A stretch of 33,955 nt of DNA. It comes from RI-92 sp037384645. Lineage in GTDB: Bacteria; Pseudomonadota; Gammaproteobacteria; UBA6429; Thiohalophilaceae. Location of the stretch: the NCBI GenBank assembly GCA_037384645.1, contig JARRNT010000059.1:1-33955 (forward strand). The letters run 5' to 3'. The notes under the pieces were generated by a model that saw only the letters and a list, made by a program, of their open reading frames with translations, was not told the DNA's origin and did not search any database. This document shows positions 23,266 to 31,421 of the stretch, in pieces. Each line of letters starts with the position of its first letter. The first letter of the stretch is position 1. A program made the position numbers and the translations under genes.

Positions 23266-23599
23266 GGTTTTATTACCCAACGTTATTATTAATATTGATT
23301 ACAATGACTTGCGACGGCACAAATACCGGGAGCCAGATCGTATCAGCGACTTTCTATTTGTTAGCGGCATCGCAATCCGTAAGGAGACACTTGCGCTAGT
23401 TTGATGTTCCGGTCCTGCCAGTCCCGGCTGCAGGCCTTAACATGTATTTTCAATACAACAATTATAATCCGATTAATCTGGTCAGGCAATCACTACAGGC
23501 TTGTTAGCGCTTGCCGACGGCGAGCGGTCCTGGGCGCAGGAGAAACAGGTAGTACCCCTCGAAAGTTAGTTCGGATTGATGGTTTGACCCCCAAGTCGC
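23266..23599. other. Intergenic stretch between nsrR and the CBS-HPP operon
   Basis: This 334-bp gap holds no supportable gene. Its main feature is the NsrR-like operator at 23439-23461, which overlaps an AT-rich promoter-like segment including TATAAT on the plus strand (ATTATA on minus) at 23463-23468. The rest is unexplained. Confidence 0.55.
23439..23461. promoter_or_regulatory. Probable NsrR operator
   Basis: The NsrR consensus is two 11-bp half-sites, AAGATGYATTT and its inverse AAATRCATCTT, separated by one base. Here the left half is AACATGTATTT (10 of 11), the spacer is one T, and the right half is CAATACAACAA (7 of 11), giving exactly 11-1-11. It lies downstream of nsrR and about 175 bp upstream of the CBS-HPP operon, whose promoter it would overlap. 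Confidence 0.6.
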
Positions 23600-24028
23600 T
23601 TACGACACGTGCAATAGCACCTTGAGCTGCGCGGGACGCTGCCTTAAATCGGCAAGCGTATATTCATCCAGACTCGCGAGAAAGGCATCGCGCGCCTTGT
23701 CCAGCACGCTTTTCAGTTTGCACTGTGGCGTGATTGGGCACGGCGGCTCATGACAATTCACCAGCTCAAGCTGCGTCTCCATCTGGCGTACAACGTCGCC
23801 GAGCCCGATTTTCCGGGATGGTACGGCCAGCGCGACACCGCCACCTTTACCGCGACTGGCATGGATGTAACCGAGTTGTCCCAGACGGTGGGCAACCTTG
23901 ATAAGATGATTGCGCGGTATACCGAAATGCTCCGCGATATCATTAATCGTAACTCTCGCCTCCTCCGGCTGCAGAGACAAGTAAATCAGCATGCGAAAGG
24001 CGTAATCGGTATAGCGGGTTAATTGCAT
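23600..24028 (-). CDS. nsrR: NsrR, nitric-oxide-sensing Rrf2-family repressor
   Basis: A 142-residue regulator beginning MQLTRYTDYAFRML, the typical Rrf2/NsrR N-terminus. The winged helix-turn-helix follows (VTINDIAEHFGIPRNHLIKVAHRLGQ, read as two helices), then a wing ASRGKGGG. The iron-sulfur ligands Cys92, Cys97 and Cys103 have the spacing C-x4-C-x5-C, identical to E. coli NsrR (91, 96, 102). NsrR releases DNA when nitric oxide attacks its cluster. I chose this ATG because a longer in-frame reading adds residues absent from the family; no ribosome site is obvious. The last codon lies 140 bp from a predicted NsrR operator. Confidence 0.92.
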   Translation of the reverse strand: MQLTRYTDYAFRMLIYLSLQPEEARVTINDIAEHFGIPRNHLIKVAHRLGQLGYIHASRGKGGGVALAVPSRKIGLGDVVRQMETQLELVNCHEPPCPITPQCKLKSVLDKARDAFLASLDEYTLADLRQRPAQLKVLLHVS

Positions 24029-24063
24029 AATAAAAATTATCAGGTATGAGTCTGGCTGGACTG

Positions 24064-24080
24064 CAGTATTGCCCATACTG
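24064..24080. promoter_or_regulatory. Inverted repeat upstream of nsrR
   Basis: CAGTAT-TGCCC-ATACTG is a perfect 6-bp dyad with 5-bp spacer, 36 to 52 bp upstream of the nsrR start codon. The position is right for a regulator of nsrR, but it does not match the NsrR consensus. Confidence 0.35.
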
Positions 24081-24302
24081 GTTTCGGCAACAGCAGTCTT
24101 ATATTAACTATACTATCCCCTGCAAGAAAGGCATTTATTAAACCGCCAGCGGGGTTGATAATCCGGACCGTCATCCGGGCCGCCCTCCTAACGCTACCTG
24201 ATAAATCGGTTTCCCCTGTGCGGGCTACTGTATTACGGGTATACGACGAGACAAGCAGGCATATGTTATCTTCAGCATCTCATTCTCAGTTAAGGTCTGA
24301 AC

Positions 24303-24749
24303 ATGCAGATTTGGGTTGATGCAGACGCCTGCCCCAGAGTCATCAAGGAAATTCTTTATCGCGCGGCAGAGCGGGTCCAATGCCAGCTGCTGCTGGTGGC
24401 GAACCAGCCACTGAATATCCCCAAATCTCCCTTCATCAAGGCCATCCGTGTATCTTCAGGCTTTGATGTGGCAGACAACTATATAGTGCAGCACGTCACG
24501 GCAGGTGACCTGGTGATCACGGCGGATATCCCTCTGGCTGCCGAAGTCATAACCAGGGGTGCACAGGCACTGAATCCCCGGGGCGAGGTTTATCATCCCG
24601 ATACCATAAAGCAAAAACTCACCTTACGGGATTTTATGGATGAATTGCGTGGAAGCGGCGTGATGACAGGTGGCCCGCCGCCGCTTAATCAGACCGAACG
24701 GCGCGAGTTCGCCAACGCCCTCGACCGATTTCTTTCCGGTTCCAACTAA
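24303..24749 (+). CDS. YaiI/YqxD family protein (UPF0178)
   Basis: A 148-residue cytoplasmic protein with the family's characteristic sequence: MQIWVDADACPRVIKEIL, VSSGFDVADNYIVQHV, GDLVITADIPLAAEVI, GGPPPLNQ. The Asp-rich start and DIPLA motif resemble PIN/NYN-like nuclease folds, but the function of the family is unknown. AAGG lies suitably before the ATG. The gene stands alone, divergent from nsrR. Confidence 0.93.
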   Translation: MQIWVDADACPRVIKEILYRAAERVQCQLLLVANQPLNIPKSPFIKAIRVSSGFDVADNYIVQHVTAGDLVITADIPLAAEVITRGAQALNPRGEVYHPDTIKQKLTLRDFMDELRGSGVMTGGPPPLNQTERREFANALDRFLSGSN

Positions 24750-24892
24750 AAACTTAAGGCTGTTAGCTGTTTTTCCGTGTTCCAGGTTCATGTTTTCACC
24801 ACGTAAACTGGTATTTTCCTGAAATTGTGCTTAATAAAAGATAATCGGATATCGCCAGTGGCAAATAACCCTGATTGAGGTGAGAGAGAAAC

Positions 24893-25381
24893 ATGTGGAA
24901 AACCATCCTTGCGCTGTTTGTTATCGTCGCCGTGCTTCTCGGCGTTCGTTTTTCCGATCAGATCGGCAAAGGCATAGATAAGGTTGAAGCCTACTATAGC
25001 GGCCTGTTTCATCAGGCCGTCGCAAAAAAACTGTATGAAGGCTTTAAAAAGACCGCCGACAAATTCAATAAACGCGGCCCCGTGATGGAAAACAAATTCG
25101 TGCGATTTGACAAAACCGTAGCAGGGCCAGGCGCACGCATCACGTATTTCTACACCCTGGTTAAACACCCTTCCACTGAGCTGGACCGGGCGAAACTCCA
25201 GAAAAATCTTTCCGGCAAATTGCTTAATGCCATTTGTAACAATGCAAAGGTAAAGCCTTCAATTGTGCTGGGGGCCGCGTATATTTACGAGTACAGCGGT
25301 AACGACGGCATCGAGGTCAGCCGGGTCGAAGTGAATAAGCACAACTGTGGATTTGATCAGTCGAAAGCCGACAATTCCTGA
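24893..25381 (+). CDS. Membrane-anchored hypothetical protein
   Basis: A 162-residue protein with one N-terminal hydrophobic anchor (ILALFVIVAVLLGV) and a periplasmic domain of about 140 residues. That domain has two cysteines in ICNNAKVKPSI and NKHNCGFDQ that could form a disulfide, and mixed strand-like segments (RITYFYTLV, AAYIYEYS). A ribosome site GAGGTGAGAGAG precedes the ATG. No family is recognised, and the neighbours give no functional hint. Confidence 0.75.
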   Translation: MWKTILALFVIVAVLLGVRFSDQIGKGIDKVEAYYSGLFHQAVAKKLYEGFKKTADKFNKRGPVMENKFVRFDKTVAGPGARITYFYTLVKHPSTELDRAKLQKNLSGKLLNAICNNAKVKPSIVLGAAYIYEYSGNDGIEVSRVEVNKHNCGFDQSKADNS

Positions 25382-25624
25382 TTTTCCCTTCCAATTCCAG
25401 AAACCAAGCCACGGCGGACTTGTCTCATTTATACGCTGCACGAACCTGTCTGTAACGCGCAGCCAGTTTCTCAAGTCGCAAGCACGCATATTCTGTTATG
25501 TGGACAGGATGGTTTATGGATCACATAAATACACCTGCCATTCGTGCTGAATTGTCTTTACCAAAACGACTGTCACTCTGTGTTTTTCAAGGAGTTACCT
25601 TTACCAGTTAAGGAGAATCAGATA

Positions 25625-26053
25625 ATGGACAAACGTGATTTTATTCGGGTCAGTATCGCTGGCGCAGCCGGCGCCCTGTTCGTACCCAGGATCCTGATGG
25701 CCGGCATGGTGGAACCTGCTTTAAAAACCCGGCTGGCCGGCGGGGTTTATCACACAGCCGAGGCCTTTGGCAGATGGAACAAAAAGATTTCAGCCTTACA
25801 CCTTGCCGACACCTCGAAACAGGGAAATGAACTGCATGTCGAAAGCCATCATCCAATGGACGGCTACAAACACTATATTATCAAGCACCAGTTGCTTGAT
25901 GCGCACTTCAGGTTCATCACGGAACATCGCTACGATCCGCTCAAGGACAAGAAACCACGAACCGTATTCAACATCAAGGACCATAAAGGTCTCATATATG
26001 TCATTACAATGTGTAACATCCATGATGTCTGGATCAATGCCCATGAGGTCTGA
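25625..26053 (+). CDS. Exported superoxide reductase-like (desulfoferrodoxin-family) protein
   Basis: A 142-residue protein. The N-terminus MDKRDFIRVSIAGAAGALFVPRIL is a Tat-like signal with Lys-Arg in place of Arg-Arg. The mature domain matches the desulfoferrodoxin C-terminal fold: HHPMDGYKHYI supplies two His of the iron centre and MCNIHDVW supplies Cys130 and His133, the pattern of the CNxHGLW motif. The fourth equatorial His is not certain. Superoxide reductases reduce superoxide to peroxide with an iron bound by four His and one Cys. The start ATG follows AAGGAG by 9 nt. An exported version is unusual because most are cytoplasmic. Confidence 0.75.
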   Translation: MDKRDFIRVSIAGAAGALFVPRILMAGMVEPALKTRLAGGVYHTAEAFGRWNKKISALHLADTSKQGNELHVESHHPMDGYKHYIIKHQLLDAHFRFITEHRYDPLKDKKPRTVFNIKDHKGLIYVITMCNIHDVWINAHEV

Positions 26054-26072
26054 GTTTTAATCCGGGACGTCA

Positions 26073-26108
26073 GGCAGGGGTGACAATCAAGAATCCGTCA
26101 CCCCTGCC
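26073..26108 (+). terminator. Strong hairpin after the superoxide reductase-like gene
   Basis: A perfect 12-bp stem, GGCAGGGGTGAC / GTCACCCCTGCC, with a 12-nt loop, starting 20 bp after the stop codon. No U-run follows, so it may act as a rho-assisted terminator or an mRNA 3' end stabiliser. Confidence 0.6.
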
Positions 26109-26208
26109 AGTATTACCCATTTTCTCAGCAACTGCTGCTTGCCTGGCGACAAGCACAGATCCCAGATTGCCTGCATTTATCTGCGTGATTTATCGGACCA
26201 ACCACGTT

Positions 26209-26225
26209 AATATATAAAGTATATT
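26209..26225. promoter_or_regulatory. LysR-type dyad upstream of cbbR
   Basis: AATATA-TAAAG-TATATT is a perfect 6-bp dyad and contains a T-N11-A LysR box. It lies 35 to 51 bp before the cbbR start codon, a normal place for autoregulation by CbbR, although AT-rich dyads arise easily by chance. Confidence 0.4.
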
Positions 26226-26259
26226 CAGGCATTAACCAGAAATACATAAGCTTTCGTTT

Positions 26260-27186
26260 ATGGTAAAACTGACTTTTCGCCAGCTCGAGATACTGGAGGC
26301 GGTCGCCCGCTGCGGGAGCTTTTCGGCCGCCAGCGAGGAACTCCACCTGACCCAACCCGCGGTGTCCATGCAAATCAAACAGCTGGAGAGCATGCTCGAC
26401 GTGCCCCTGTTTGAACAAATCGGTAAACGCATTTATCTCACGCAGGCGGGGCGGGAGACCCTGCGTACTAGCCAGACCATCCATGCCGAGCTGACGAATC
26501 TGGAGCAAACCCTCGCCAGCCTGAAAGGGCTGGCCGGGGGCACACTCACCGTCGCCGCCGCCAGTACCGCAAGCTATTTCACGGCCCGCATCGTCGCGAA
26601 ATTTCGTGAAATCTACCCGGATGTCCATGTCTGCCTGAATGTGGTCAATCGAGAAACCCTGCTCAAGCAACTGGATGAAAACAGTATTGACATGGCGTTT
26701 ATGGGACAGCCGCCGGAAGGACACGACCTCCTGGCCAAACCGTTCATGGATAACCCACTGGTTGTCATTGCTGCGCCAAACCACCCGCTGGCCAAACAAA
26801 AGAAAATCCCACTCGAACGCCTGCTCAAGGAATCCTATGTCGGTCGTGAACTGGGTTCCGGCACGCGCATGGCCGTGGAAAAGTTTTTTGAAGAACACGG
26901 CCTCACGCTCAAGGCCGATATGGAAATGAATAAAAACGAGGCCATCAAGCAGGCCGTATTAGCAGGTCTTGGGCTTGGCGTCGTCTCATTGCATACTGTT
27001 CAGGCCGAGCTCACTGCAAACGCCCTGTGCAATCTGGATGTGCAGGATTTCCCGATCAGACGTCAATGGTTCCTGGTACAGCGCTCAGGCAAACGCCTGA
27101 GTCCGGCAGCAGATGTGTTCGCCAAGTTCGTATTGAGCGAAGCCGAACGTATTACATCGGAGAATTATAGCGTGGAGAGCGTTTAA
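26260..27186 (+). CDS. cbbR: CbbR, LysR-type regulator of CO2 fixation
   Basis: A 308-residue LysR-family protein. The N-terminal winged helix-turn-helix reads LTFRQLEILEAVARCGSFSAAS then LTQPAVSMQIKQLE. The effector domain begins near residue 90 (GGTLTVAAASTASYFTARIVAKF), with DMAFMGQPPEG, PLVVIAAPNHPLA and ESYVGRELGSGTRMAVEKFF, all typical of CbbR rather than other LysR types. CbbR activates the cbb operon in response to metabolites that report need for carbon fixation. Here it is not divergent from cbbL, the usual arrangement, but converges tail-to-tail on cbbO at the far end of the operon. No ribosome site is evident before the ATG. Confidence 0.9.
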   Translation: MVKLTFRQLEILEAVARCGSFSAASEELHLTQPAVSMQIKQLESMLDVPLFEQIGKRIYLTQAGRETLRTSQTIHAELTNLEQTLASLKGLAGGTLTVAAASTASYFTARIVAKFREIYPDVHVCLNVVNRETLLKQLDENSIDMAFMGQPPEGHDLLAKPFMDNPLVVIAAPNHPLAKQKKIPLERLLKESYVGRELGSGTRMAVEKFFEEHGLTLKADMEMNKNEAIKQAVLAGLGLGVVSLHTVQAELTANALCNLDVQDFPIRRQWFLVQRSGKRLSPAADVFAKFVLSEAERITSENYSVESV

Positions 27187-27303
27187 GCCGGGGCGCTGAC
27201 TGCATTAACCACAGACGAGGATGCCCCCCCGGTCTCATCTCAGCATGCAGACCATGCATACTCTCTATGCCGAAAATATCAGCGAGTCAAACGCCAGCGA
27301 TGG

Positions 27304-29661
27304 TCACGAAGTCAGGCTGGCAAACAGGACCGGCAATTGTTCAGGCAGGCGCTCGACATTATCGATAATCGTATAATTGTTAGCCCCGAAAATCCGTTTT
27401 ACGTAATTATCCGCGTTGGGATCCAGTGTCAGGCAATAGGAAAGTATCCCCTTGCTGTAGAGCTCTTCCACCGCTTTCTTCGTATCATGGCGCAGATGCT
27501 GCGGATCACGCTCATCGATATCGGCTGGCTCGCCGTCCGTGACAATCAACAGTAATTTGCGTCGTTCGGGCTGTTTCAACAGGTGATGTCCTGCATGGCG
27601 CATGGCCGCCCCCATCCGCGTGGATAATCCACCTGTCATGCCGGCAAGACGACTCTTGGCCTCATCATCAAAGTGCTGGTTAAAATCCTTGAATCGATAA
27701 TACTGTACATCGTGCCTGCCGTCCGAGGCAAAGCCGTGCAGCGCGAACGGGTCGCCAATACCGTTTATCGCGGTCGATACCAGTGTTGCCGCTTCGCGGG
27801 TCAGTTGCAGTACGGTCTTATCAGAACCGTCAATGAATTCATTGGTGGACTCGGAGAGATCCATTAACACGACCACGGCCAGGTCACGGCTCTTAAGCAC
27901 ATTGCGCATGGTAATACGCGGGTTCGGCTGCTCACCCATGCGGATGGAAATCATCGCGTCCACGGCGGCATTGATGTCAATCTCGTCTCCATCTTCCATA
28001 TTACGCACGCGCTGGACACCTTCCGGCGACAACAGATCAATAATCTGCTTGATACGATGCGCGATTGGCTTATGCAATGTCAGGATTTGATTAATATCAT
28101 CCGGATCGCCTTTTGGCTGGCGACGCTCGTAGACGGTTACCCAGTCAGGGCGGTGCAGCTGAATCTGGTAGTCCCATTCATGATAATGGTAGGGTTCTGA
28201 CACGGGCTCCTTGCCCCACATGTCATTAAAACTCACCTGGCCATCGGTCAGGTCATCATGATACGGTCGGAAGTTATCGGAACAGACCCAGATCTCCTGG
28301 GCATCATCCCCTGCCAGTTCACAGTCGACCTCGTTGGCCATTTCAATCACGCTGACGTGTTTACGCACCTGGCGCTGACTGGCTGCCATGTATTCAACAC
28401 CCTGGTCCCAGTCAATCTCGGAAAATTCCCAGACAAAACGGTTATCATCGCGATACGGGATGCGAATACGTTCAAGGATACGCAGGCTGGGGACTTCCTT
28501 GCGCGCACTGAACAGGTTGAACAGTTCCACGCCCATATGCCAGGAGTAATTGTTATTATCCTGTTGCGCATCAATTTCCTCATGGAAGCGTTTTACAAAC
28601 GCATTAATTTCATCATCACCTGTCTGCACGCTGCTGTCCATCAGCATCAAGGCAATGCGTTCCAGCACCAGCATGGTGGGATGTTCGACGTTATCGTCTT
28701 CATATTTCAGGTCGAGCAGAGAGCGCCACAGTTTGCCGAGGCCGGGAAAATCCTTCACCGCCTTGTATTCCACCCGGGCGTCTTCCAGGAAACCGATAAA
28801 GAACATCTGCGCCGGACTCAGTGCTTCAGCGGATATGGCCGATTCGGTATAGCACATGTGGGCGGCCATGTGCGCCGCCGTGGCCCGGTACAACTCAAGA
28901 CCCGCCACCTTGTTATCTTCCGCACCGACATCATCAACCGCGTCCGGCATGTGAATAATCAGCTTGTCTATGTAAGGTCTGAAGTCCGTATAGTCCGCGC
29001 CGGTGGGACGCAAAAAGAAGTCGCGCCCCCACAGGGCACGCAGATAAAAGTTCAGTTTGCGCTGTATATCAATGAACAGGACACCGCGGCGCTCCTTTTG
29101 CAGGACGGCCAGCGAATCCTGTGACTCGAGATTAAAATAGGCAATCAGGTTATTGTAATCACGACGGTAGGCCTGCGTGCCAAAATTCACCCAGCGGCGC
29201 AGACCGCTCAGTGTCAGTTTCGAAAGCAGTTCATCGATATGATTCAGCATCGGCCGCAGGCCACGTGACGCCGTGGAGGCAGTCTGGTGAATCAGCGTCA
29301 GATAACCACGAAGCAGTTCGGCATCCCCCAGCCGACGTGACGCTGTCGGCAGACTGTTAAACAGCAGGTTGATCACCTCACCGGAGGTCATGGATGACAG
29401 TTTCATCGCCGCGGTCAGGCAATCGGTGATAATGTCCTCACCACATTCCTTGACGACCTGGGGTATTTCCTGCAGGAATGAAATCACCAGGTCCTTGCCA
29501 CGCCCCAGATTACACAGGGACTTTGCACCTTCCATGTAGTTTTCGAGCCCCGCCGGCGACATGACACGCGCAGCATCCTGAAAGGTACTCTCAAGCACAT
29601 TACGTACCTCAGGTGCGACGTTTTTTAACTGCTCTTCGTAATCTTCGAGTTTAATAGCCAT
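27304..29661 (-). CDS. cbbO: CbbO, RuBisCO activase adaptor subunit
   Basis: A 785-residue protein. The C-terminal von Willebrand factor A domain (about the last 200 residues) has the metal-ion site LMDLSESTNEF and the later ITDGEPADIDE. CbbO binds RuBisCO through this domain and works with the CbbQ ring to remove inhibitory sugar phosphates from the active site. The N-terminal 550 residues are helical and contact CbbQ. I chose the ATG over an upstream in-frame TTG that adds three residues. Length fits the family. It is the last gene of the operon, 76 nt after cbbQ, and its end faces that of cbbR. Confidence 0.95.
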   Translation of the reverse strand: MAIKLEDYEEQLKNVAPEVRNVLESTFQDAARVMSPAGLENYMEGAKSLCNLGRGKDLVISFLQEIPQVVKECGEDIITDCLTAAMKLSSMTSGEVINLLFNSLPTASRRLGDAELLRGYLTLIHQTASTASRGLRPMLNHIDELLSKLTLSGLRRWVNFGTQAYRRDYNNLIAYFNLESQDSLAVLQKERRGVLFIDIQRKLNFYLRALWGRDFFLRPTGADYTDFRPYIDKLIIHMPDAVDDVGAEDNKVAGLELYRATAAHMAAHMCYTESAISAEALSPAQMFFIGFLEDARVEYKAVKDFPGLGKLWRSLLDLKYEDDNVEHPTMLVLERIALMLMDSSVQTGDDEINAFVKRFHEEIDAQQDNNNYSWHMGVELFNLFSARKEVPSLRILERIRIPYRDDNRFVWEFSEIDWDQGVEYMAASQRQVRKHVSVIEMANEVDCELAGDDAQEIWVCSDNFRPYHDDLTDGQVSFNDMWGKEPVSEPYHYHEWDYQIQLHRPDWVTVYERRQPKGDPDDINQILTLHKPIAHRIKQIIDLLSPEGVQRVRNMEDGDEIDINAAVDAMISIRMGEQPNPRITMRNVLKSRDLAVVVLMDLSESTNEFIDGSDKTVLQLTREAATLVSTAINGIGDPFALHGFASDGRHDVQYYRFKDFNQHFDDEAKSRLAGMTGGLSTRMGAAMRHAGHHLLKQPERRKLLLIVTDGEPADIDERDPQHLRHDTKKAVEELYSKGILSYCLTLDPNADNYVKRIFGANNYTIIDNVERLPEQLPVLFASLTS

Positions 29662-29737
29662 AGTATACAATCTTGGCGATGTGGACTTATGCCCTCGCCG
29701 GCCGGAATGGGTTCGAGTTCAAACCCACTCGTTGTCG

Positions 29738-30556
29738 CTAGGATACAAAGAATGTACTGACTGCAGCCGACAGGGTTTCCCGCATGTCCGGATCGTCGGT
29801 CAGTGGTGTGACCATGGTCATCTGGCATGCAGCAAGCGGGTCGATACCCTTGGCGATCAACTGACCTGCATAGACCAGCAAGCGGGTCGAGATTCCTTCG
29901 TCCAGGCCATGACCTTTCAGGTTACGGGCACGATGGGCAATTTGCACCAGTTTCGCGGCAATGCCACTTTCAACGCCCGATTCCTTCGTCACGATCTCGA
30001 CCTCGATCGCCTCTTCCGGATAATCGAAATCCAGTCCACCGAAGCGCTGCTTGGTTGACTGCTTGAGATCCTTCATCAGGCTTTGATAACCCGGGTTGTA
30101 GGAAATGACCAGCTGGAAATCCTTATGGGCTTCGATCAGCTCGCCTTTCTTATCGAGCGGCAGGGTGCGCCGGTGGTCAGTCAGGGGGTGAATGACAACC
30201 GTGGTATCCTGGCGTGCCTCAACGACTTCGTCGAGATAGCAGATTGCGCCGATGCGGGCGGCGGTCGTGAGCGGGCCGTCCTGCCATTTGGTGCCGTCCT
30301 TGTCCAGCAGGAAACGGCCAACCAGGTCTGACGCGGTCATGTCTTCATTACAGGCCACCGTAATCAGTGGTCTGCCAAGTTTGTACGCCATGTACTCAAC
30401 AAAACGGGATTTGCCACAACCTGTCGGCCCCTTTAGCATCATGGGCATACGCGCATTATATGCAGCGTCGTAAAGCTCGACCTCATTCCCCACCGGCTCG
30501 TAATAAGGCTCGGTTTTAACCAGGTACTGATTCGGATCCACAGTTGTATCAGACAT
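29738..30556 (-). CDS. cbbQ: CbbQ, AAA+ ATPase of RuBisCO activase
   Basis: A 272-residue MoxR-class AAA+ ATPase. Walker A is GPTGCGKS at residues 43-50, Walker B is AICYLDEV near 110, sensor 1 is LVISYNPGYQ and the arginine region is STKQRFGGLDF. CbbQ forms a hexamer that with one CbbO remodels form I RuBisCO using ATP. It starts about 35 nt after the small ORF and has AAGG before the ATG. The gene order L-S-orf-Q-O without carboxysome genes indicates a cytoplasmic form IAq-type RuBisCO. Confidence 0.96.
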   Translation of the reverse strand: MSDTTVDPNQYLVKTEPYYEPVGNEVELYDAAYNARMPMMLKGPTGCGKSRFVEYMAYKLGRPLITVACNEDMTASDLVGRFLLDKDGTKWQDGPLTTAARIGAICYLDEVVEARQDTTVVIHPLTDHRRTLPLDKKGELIEAHKDFQLVISYNPGYQSLMKDLKQSTKQRFGGLDFDYPEEAIEVEIVTKESGVESGIAAKLVQIAHRARNLKGHGLDEGISTRLLVYAGQLIAKGIDPLAACQMTMVTPLTDDPDMRETLSAAVSTFFVS

Positions 30557-30590
30557 AAAACACCTTCTTTATTGAAGTATTCCTAAACCT

Positions 30591-30902
30591 TTAATCTTCG
30601 TGATCGGTTTCCGACTCACCCGACCAGCCTGCAGCCTTGGCTTTTTCAATCCACGCATTATGGATCTTTTCATGGCGCTGCTGCAGTTCCTCAGGCAGCA
30701 TACTGAACAGACAGCCGTATTTATCCCATTCCGCATTGACTTTCTGCAGCAGGCTGTCAATGCCCTGCATATTCCAGCCTTCACAGGTTTCAGTTTCAGG
30801 GATAATGCCAAATACCCACGCATCACGAATGATTTTGCCGATGGTTGTCATGCCACCGTTAATCTCATTATTGATGCCTACATATTTGTCCGGTTTGCTC
30901 AT
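30591..30902 (-). CDS. Small protein between cbbS and cbbQ
   Basis: A 103-residue soluble protein starting MSKPDKYVGINNEI, with TIGKIIRDAWVFGIIPETETCEGW in the middle (a helix then a conserved-looking loop) and a helical C-terminal half (DSLLQKVNAEWDKYG, LPEELQQRHEKIHNAWIEKAKAAGW). It has two cysteines. No named domain is recognised. It sits in the cbb operon between RuBisCO and its activase, so a role in RuBisCO assembly or activation is likely by position. The ATG lacks a ribosome site and lies 20 nt after the U-run of the terminator-like hairpin that follows cbbS. Confidence 0.82.
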   Translation of the reverse strand: MSKPDKYVGINNEINGGMTTIGKIIRDAWVFGIIPETETCEGWNMQGIDSLLQKVNAEWDKYGCLFSMLPEELQQRHEKIHNAWIEKAKAAGWSGESETDHED

Positions 30903-30921
30903 CGATTTAAAACCATATAAC

Positions 30922-30959
30922 AAAAAAGCCCCTGTCCGTTGTATCGGCAGGGGCTTTTT
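30922..30959 (-). terminator. Terminator-like hairpin within the cbb operon, after cbbS
   Basis: On the minus strand, CAGGGGC pairs with GCCCCTG, the stem extending through CCG/CGG inside and A/T pairs outside, and a run of six T follows. It lies between the cbbS stop and the small ORF. The A/T-flanked stem would also work on the plus strand. It should stop part of the transcripts after cbbS. Confidence 0.85.
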
Positions 30960-30982
30960 ATCAAATGGTATCCCTGCCCTAT

Positions 30983-31339
30983 TTAAACAGTCTTACCACG
31001 GTATACAACCATTGATGCACCTGCTGACTGGGAATAATTATCAAACCCTAACAGGCGAACGTGGTTGTTCGGGTGAGCCTTGTGGCAGGCTTCCAGTTCA
31101 GCCAGGATAGCATCCACGTTGGTTTCACCAAACATGGGCAGTTTCCACATATACCAGTAATTGCTGGCGGCGTTCTCGGGTTCAGTATGCTCAATACCCG
31201 GGTTCCAGCCCTTGCTGACGATATATTCAATTTGCTTGCGAGTCCGGTCAGCATCCATTTCCGGCAAGTAAGAGAAGGTTTCAAACTTGCGCGAATCGGT
31301 GTCGCTCAGGCTCGATTTGTAATCTTGCATATCACTCAT
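30983..31339 (-). CDS. cbbS: RuBisCO small subunit, form I
   Basis: A 118-residue small subunit. Recognisable parts are FETFSYLPEMDADRTRKQIEYI, GWNPGIEHTEPENA, YWYMWKLPMFGE and RLLGFDNYSQSAGASMVVYRG. It caps the large-subunit octamer to give the L8S8 enzyme. GAGGA lies before the ATG and the gap to cbbL is 82 nt. The length fits proteobacterial form IA small subunits. Confidence 0.97.
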   Translation of the reverse strand: MSDMQDYKSSLSDTDSRKFETFSYLPEMDADRTRKQIEYIVSKGWNPGIEHTEPENAASNYWYMWKLPMFGETNVDAILAELEACHKAHPNNHVRLLGFDNYSQSAGASMVVYRGKTV

Positions 31340-31421
31340 TTTCAGGTCCTCAATAAATTTCGAATACTGTTTTCAGATGCCGGGCCAGTTTTCAGCCCGG
31401 CATCCGTGACTTTCGACGCGC

